A stretch of DNA of 64,000 nt from Gamsiella multidivaricata (taxonomy: Eukaryota > Mortierellomycota > Mortierellomycetes > Mortierellales > Mortierellaceae). Both the position numbers and the translations under genes were made by a program. Below the pieces are notes generated by a model that saw only the letters and a list, made by a program, of their open reading frames with translations, was not told the DNA's origin and did no database searches. Within the stretch, counting starts at the first letter, position 1, and the number at the start of each line of letters is the position of its first letter. Below, piece after piece: positions 59,102-64,000 of this stretch. The stretch lies in contig NW_026251715.1 in NCBI RefSeq assembly GCF_025024155.1, forward strand, positions 124,001 to 188,000, written 5' to 3'.

Positions 59102-59230
59102 TGGCCCGACTCAATTCAAGGGAGATAAAAATTTACAATTTATATTGCATGGATTTTGTGCCAGCCTCCACAAATGCAAACACAAAAAGCATAGCGGAAA
59201 TTTTTATCTCTCTTAAATTGAGTCGGGCCA
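59102..59230. mobile_element. MITE-like element with 33-bp terminal inverted repeats
   Basis: The left arm 59102-59134 and right arm 59198-59230 are inverted copies of a 33-bp sequence starting TGGCCCGACTCAATT, with only two mismatches. The spacer is 63 bp. TA dinucleotides lie one base outside each end (59099-59100 and 59232-59233), compatible with Tc1/mariner-type target sites. No transposase is encoded, so it would be non-autonomous. A transcript would fold into a long hairpin. Confidence 0.7.
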
Positions 59231-59696
59231 TTATTATGCTAAAAAATTATTTCTGTTATTTTGCTATTTCGAATCCTGTTGGTAGAGAAGCGATAGGATA
59301 TTGACTGAGCCGTGCAGATTGTCGCATATTTTGCCTTGGTCCCCTAACACCGGACTACCGTGCTGAACTAGCCCCTTCTCCACGAGAAGCCACCCCTCCC
59401 CCCTTACCAAGCCAATCACTCACAACTTTCCAGGCTGCTCCAGGGAACCAGGCAACGCGACAGGGAGGGTAGTGACGGCCATGTCGTGGAGGAACTCAAT
59501 TAACGACGTTTTGGCGGCAAGGCTAGCGCTGCTCTCCCCCCTCCCCCCTTGTTTTCCTCTCTCAACACACAGGACCTTTACCAATTCTTTTCATTCGGCC
59601 AGACAGCCAGCCAACGTAGTGGATAAAGACTAAAAGCTTGGGAAAATATTATTTCAAAGCTCTAAGTGTTGTCTACTATAATATACACGAGGATCT
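59231..59696. other. 3' flank of the NRPS gene
   Basis: 466 bp between the MITE-like element and the NRPS stop codon. No gene was seen. C-rich patches occur at 59385-59405 and 59535-59550. It presumably carries the NRPS 3' UTR on the minus strand near 59697. Confidence 0.5.
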
Positions 59697-62600
59697 TTAT
59701 CGCAGCAGCCCCTCAATCTTTGCGGCGACAATGCCTCCAATCAACGCAATGTTTTCAGGCTTGTCCATCTCCAAGTGCGTGCATTCAACATCATGCACCT
59801 CGACCTTTCCGAGTGTATAAGGTTTCCAGCTGGCCGAGTCAACCAGAGGCGTATTCTCGTCCTGCGGGATTGTTGCTCGGAAGAAGAGAATGTCGCCACT
59901 ATAGACCGAAGGGGTGAAGCGCTTGGCTAGTTTCTTGTTGTTAATAATGATGGGCATCGTCCTCTTCCAGAGTGCCCATCCATCTTCAGTAGAATCCTTG
60001 CTTCCGAACCGTGCCAAATGCTCAACTTGTTCGCTTCCATCTTGTTCGTCAACTTCGACGTCGCCCATCATAGAGTAGTCTGCTGTAGAGTCCATGATAA
60101 CCAGTAAAGGTACCTTTTCACCTTGCTTCTCAAGCTCCACCGCAATGCTCTGAGCAACACTACCACCAAAGGACCAGCCGAGGAGGTGATATGGTCCGTG
60201 AGGCTGAATCTTGCGGATGTGCTCAATGTAATCCAGTGTCATCTCCTCGACCGAACCTGCTAGCGGGGTCTTTCCATCCAATCCACGCGCCTGGAGTCCG
60301 TATAATGGCTGCTCTGGGTGCAAATGCTTTGCCAGGCCCATATAGAGCCAGCTTAGTCCCTGCACAGGATGAATGCAGAGCAGCGGAGGTCGGCTTCCCT
60401 GGATCTTGAGAGGGAGCAACACATCATATTCGTCGTCCTGGCTGTTGGCACCTTGGATCAGTTTCTGGGCGAGCTCAGCGATTGTGGGGGCTGTGAAGAG
60501 TGTCTGCAGCTTAAGCTCAATTTGCAGACGAGATCTGGCACTGCTGATCATCCGCACTGCCAGAAGAGAGTGTCCACCAAGCGTGAAGAAGTTGTCGTGG
60601 CGTCCGATTCTGTCGATCTTGAGGAACTCATGCCAAATGGCAGCCAATGCGACCTCAATGTCGCCTTGAGGAGCCACATAGTCCTGAGTGACAAAGGATG
60701 CGCTGTCGGGCTTCGGGAGAGCATGGCGATCAACCTTACCGTTATTTGTCAATGGGAAGGCGTCCAGACGTACAAATGCCGAGGGGATCATGTATTCGGG
60801 CAACGCGGCTGCAAGATGCTCGCGCAGGGAATGGGCGAGGTTCTCGTGAGGAGGAGATGCCACATAGGCCACCAGTCGCTTCTCGCTGCTGCTCTCACCA
60901 GTGGCGAGCACAACAACTTCTCGTACCTCAGGGTGCTCAGCAAGGCGCTCTTCGATCTCGCCAAGCTCGATACGGAATCCACGAATCTTGACTTGATCGT
61001 CGTTGCGACCCATGAACACAAGGTTTCCATCGGGAAGGTAGCGGACCAAATCGCCAGACTTGTACATGCGAGCGCCAGGCACATTGCTGAATGGGTCGGG
61101 GAGGAACCGCTCGGCAGTGAGGTCTGGACGGTTGAGATATCCAATAGCAACGCCAGGACCGCCAATGTACAGCTCACCGACAACACCGATAGGGACTGGG
61201 TTGCGATGCTTGTCCAGCACATATGCCTGAGTATTGCCGATAGGTCGCCCAATGGGCAAACGATCCAACTGGTTGATGGTACTAGTAACCTCGTACGTTG
61301 TGGCGAACACAGTTGCCTCCGTAGGACCGTACGCATTGATAAGACGAACAGGCCCGCCAAACCCAAGCACTTCAGAGAACGCTTCGATCAATCCTTGTTC
61401 GCCTGCGCACATGACGTACTTCAGCTTTGACAAGGTAGGTCCGATAATAAAGGCATACTGATGGAAGAGAGCCGTGGCCAAGAGGAGCGAAGTGACTTGA
61501 TGGCGTTCAAGAGCTGCCGCCAGACGATGTGCATCGATGTAGGTATTGTTGTCGATGATGACAATACGAGCACCGTTAGTCAGAGGCGCCCAGACATCGA
61601 ATGTGCTTAGATCAAAGGAAGGGTTGCTTGCAAATGCTACACAATCTTTAGGGCCAATGTCCGCAAATGAGTTGTTGATGACTAGACGAGCGATGCCACA
61701 ATGGGGTACCATGACACCCTTGGGACGACCAGTCGATCCAGATGTGTACATGACATAGGCCGTGTCAAGACTGGACGTTGACCAGCGCAGAGAGCTACCA
61801 GGTGTATCTGGAAGTTGTGAAGAACAAAGCGAAGGATTAGCAGGCACTCTGTAGGCATTCAAGCCAAGAAAGCTCATTATGTCTAGTATTCGTAACATGC
61901 GAATACCACATACCTTGCAGGTCTTCGGTATTCTCTAGGTTCGCACTGAAACGAAGCAATGGTACCTGAATCTGGACTGGGACATCCGTGCTCTCATCGG
62001 TGATGAGCAGCTTGGCTCCGCTGTCGGACGCAATATAAGCTTGTCGATCCACTGGCGCTCTGGTATCGATCGGCACGTATGCGGCTCCAACCTTAAGGAT
62101 CGCAATCTGAGCGGCAACGAGGTTAATCGAGCGATTTAGCAATGTCAGAACAAAATCGCCTGGCTTGACACCGGACGCAACGAGCTCATAAGCGATGCCA
62201 TTTGCACGAGAGTTCAGCTCGCTGTAAGTCAATGCCCGATCGCCATGCACAATGGCAATAGCCTCCGGCGACGACTTCACCTGGCTCTCGAAAAGATGAT
62301 GGATGCAAGTGTTGTCTGGATAGGGCCGATCGGTTGCGTTCCATGTGTGCAGCAAAAACTCCTGCTCCGATGATCCAAGTATCGGCGCTTCACCTATGGC
62401 CAATTCCATGTCGGCCGTCATCCATCTCAGCATAGCCTCCAGGTATCCGACGTGCCGATCAATGGTCTGGCGATCAAAGAGAGCCGTCGAATAATTGAGG
62501 CATCCATTGACCTCGCCATTTTCCTCACTCATTGCGAGCCCCAGATCAAACTTGGCGATGTCGTACTGCATTCCTTCAACAGCCGCCTCCACATCCTGCA

Positions 62601-64000
62601 ACTGCAGAGTGCCAATATCGTTGTTTTGCCAGGCGAACAGCACTTGGAAAAGCGGAGTCTGGTCCATTCGACGAGGAGGCTGAGCAATCTCCACCACCTG
62701 CTCAAAAGGCAGGTCTTGGTGAGCCTGAGCTGTGACCGTGGTCTTTCGGACCCGCTCCAGAAGTTGCTCCGTACTTGGCTCTCCAGACAAGTCGATACGA
62801 AGCGCAAGAGTGTTGATGAAGAATCCAATTAACTGCTCGATTTGGGGATGGTTGCGATTCGCGGTCGGAGTGCCGATGACAACATCAATCTGTCCAGACA
62901 GACGTGAGAGGACAGCACTCCATGCTGCCAGTATCGTCATAAACATCGTGACGCCGTGCTTCTGGCTCAGAGAATTGAGAGCGCGGGTGAGCTGTGCATC
63001 CAAGCGGATAGGGATATAGGCGCCAGCGAAGGACTGTTGGCGGGGACGAGGCCTGTCAGTGGGCAGCTCAATGGACACAGGTGCGCCAGTCAAGGTTTCG
63101 CGCCAGTATGTGGCCTGGTCGTTGAAACGGTCCTCAGTGAGCCATTGTCGCTGCCAGGCAGCATAATCGGGATACTGAACAGAGAGTGGTGCCAGGGGGT
63201 TAGGCTGACCAGCGGAGTAAGCCGCATAGAGCTCGTTGAGTTCGCCGAACATCACACCTAGTGACCAGCCGTCTGTGATGATGTGATGCTGGGTCATAAG
63301 GAAGACGCGCTCATCCTCCGCGAGTTGGATGATCTGAGCACGGACCAATGGACCCTTCTCCAGATCAAAGCGCGTGGTAGCCTCCAGAGCTGCCAATTTC
63401 TTGACAACTGTCTCCTTGTCTTGCTCTCCTTGCAAATCTTGGAACGCCAGAGGCAATCCACTGTCGGCAGCCAGAACGTGAACCCTGGGTTGACCACTGA
63501 TAGTGACAAAGACTGTGCGAAGCGCCTCATGTCTGGCATACAAGGTGTGTAATGCCCTCTCCAAGGCAACTTGGTCCAGAGTACCACGGAGACGAAGAGC
63601 CATAGGAACATGATAGACGTCACTCACTCCTTCCATCTGAGCAAGGAACCACAGGCGCTGTTGGGCAAACGATAGCTCCAGCGGTCCATCTCTCGAAACG
63701 AGGGTAATAATCGACTGAGACAGATCTTGCTTGGCGACATTGCTAATGATCACCTCTGCAAACGCCGAGAGAGTAGGAGTGGAGAACAGAGTGGAAAGAG
63801 GCAACTGCACTCCAAGAGTAGAAACACGATTCATGAGACGCACGGCAATAAGAGAGTGACCTCCCAACATGAAGAAGTTGTCATGCCGACCGACTCTCTC
63901 GACCTTGAGCAACTCGGACCACATCGCAGCCAATGCGACCTCAATGTCGCCTTGAGGAGCAACATAGTTCTGAGCGACAAAGGAATCGCTGTCGGGTTTA
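59697..64000 (-). CDS. Nonribosomal peptide synthetase, terminal module (T-C-A-T-TE), 5' partial
   Basis: The last part of a multi-module enzyme that builds a peptide on carrier domains and releases it by thioesterase. Exons 64000-61914 and 61807-59697 join in frame through one 106-bp intron just before the A3 motif. In order: the end of an upstream A domain linker; T domain LGGHSL (about 63860); C domain with [10 protein letters not shown], active-site HHIITDG (about 63275) and RHEALRTVF, of LCL-like type. Then the A domain: [52 protein letters not shown] and NGKVDR. A T domain (LGGHSL, about 60570) follows, then a type-I TE with GWSFGG (catalytic Ser) and C-terminal ECTHLEM His. Few introns, bacterial-style motifs and a TE rather than a CT domain fit the bacterial-like NRPSs described in Mortierella. 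The product cannot be told from sequence. Confidence 0.93.

Noticed and set aside
60369..61430. 353-residue plus-strand frame
   Set aside because: Antisense to NRPS adenylation and thioesterase coding sequence; long shadow frames are common opposite such codon usage.

Overview
The window is nuclear DNA from a filamentous fungus. Genes are split by many short introns (about 50-110 bp, GTRNGY donors, YAG acceptors), neighbours lie close together, and coding-strand CT-rich tracts precede several starts. Most gene products are single-copy fungal housekeeping proteins. A bacterial-looking nonribosomal peptide synthetase (NRPS) with a thioesterase ends the window, and the polarity proteins are of early-diverging fungal type. 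Together these point to Mortierellomycota (Mortierella and relatives). The phylum assignment is inference, not read directly from a marker gene.

Layout. 1-8.8 kb: an ASH1-type SET-domain histone methyltransferase (5' truncated by the window edge), convergent with a long Rax2-like cortical polarity protein that carries a cytoplasmic SH3 domain. 8.8-10.5 kb: non-coding. 10.5-18.0 kb: three tightly packed minus-strand genes, namely 6-phosphofructo-2-kinase (its bisphosphatase half has Asn at the catalytic His position), XPF/Rad1 nuclease, and an unrecognised 277-residue protein. The last is head-to-head with VID27 (18.2-21.4 kb) across 185 bp. 21.5-22.1 kb: a decayed piggyBac-type transposase. 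22.3-27.3 kb: telomerase reverse transcriptase in about a dozen exons or more. 27.6-32.4 kb: a DUF3020 protein and a Lon protease ending in the peroxisomal signal SRL. 33.3-40.0 kb: a DUF3712 (Tag1-like) membrane protein and an Msb1/Mug8-type protein, convergent. 40.0-44.85 kb: a 4.9 kb stretch with no convincing gene. 44.85-48.5 kb: a single-exon protein with a PAS-like segment and a Cys-type SelW/Rdx protein. 50.7-57.3 kb: L-threonine aldolase with a long phospho-motif-rich tail, and NAA15. 57.3-59.7 kb: repeat-rich DNA with a possible broken gene, dispersed repeats and a MITE-like inverted repeat. 59.7-64.0 kb: the end of an NRPS gene (T-C-A-T-TE).

How the genes fit together. There is no operon-like logic. 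XPF and TERT both serve genome maintenance, and Rax2 and Msb1 both serve cell polarity, but they are unlinked loci that happen to share the window. The NRPS terminal module is the only clear specialised-metabolism locus. It lies next to the repeat-rich stretch, which fits an accessory or acquired segment. The most useful leads are the NRPS with its nearly duplicated A-T linker, the kinase-only PFK2, the Rax2-SH3 architecture, the threonine aldolase tail, the C-terminal CxxC of the SelW-like protein, and the mobile-element debris next to TERT and the NRPS. I found no convincing unknown multi-gene system.
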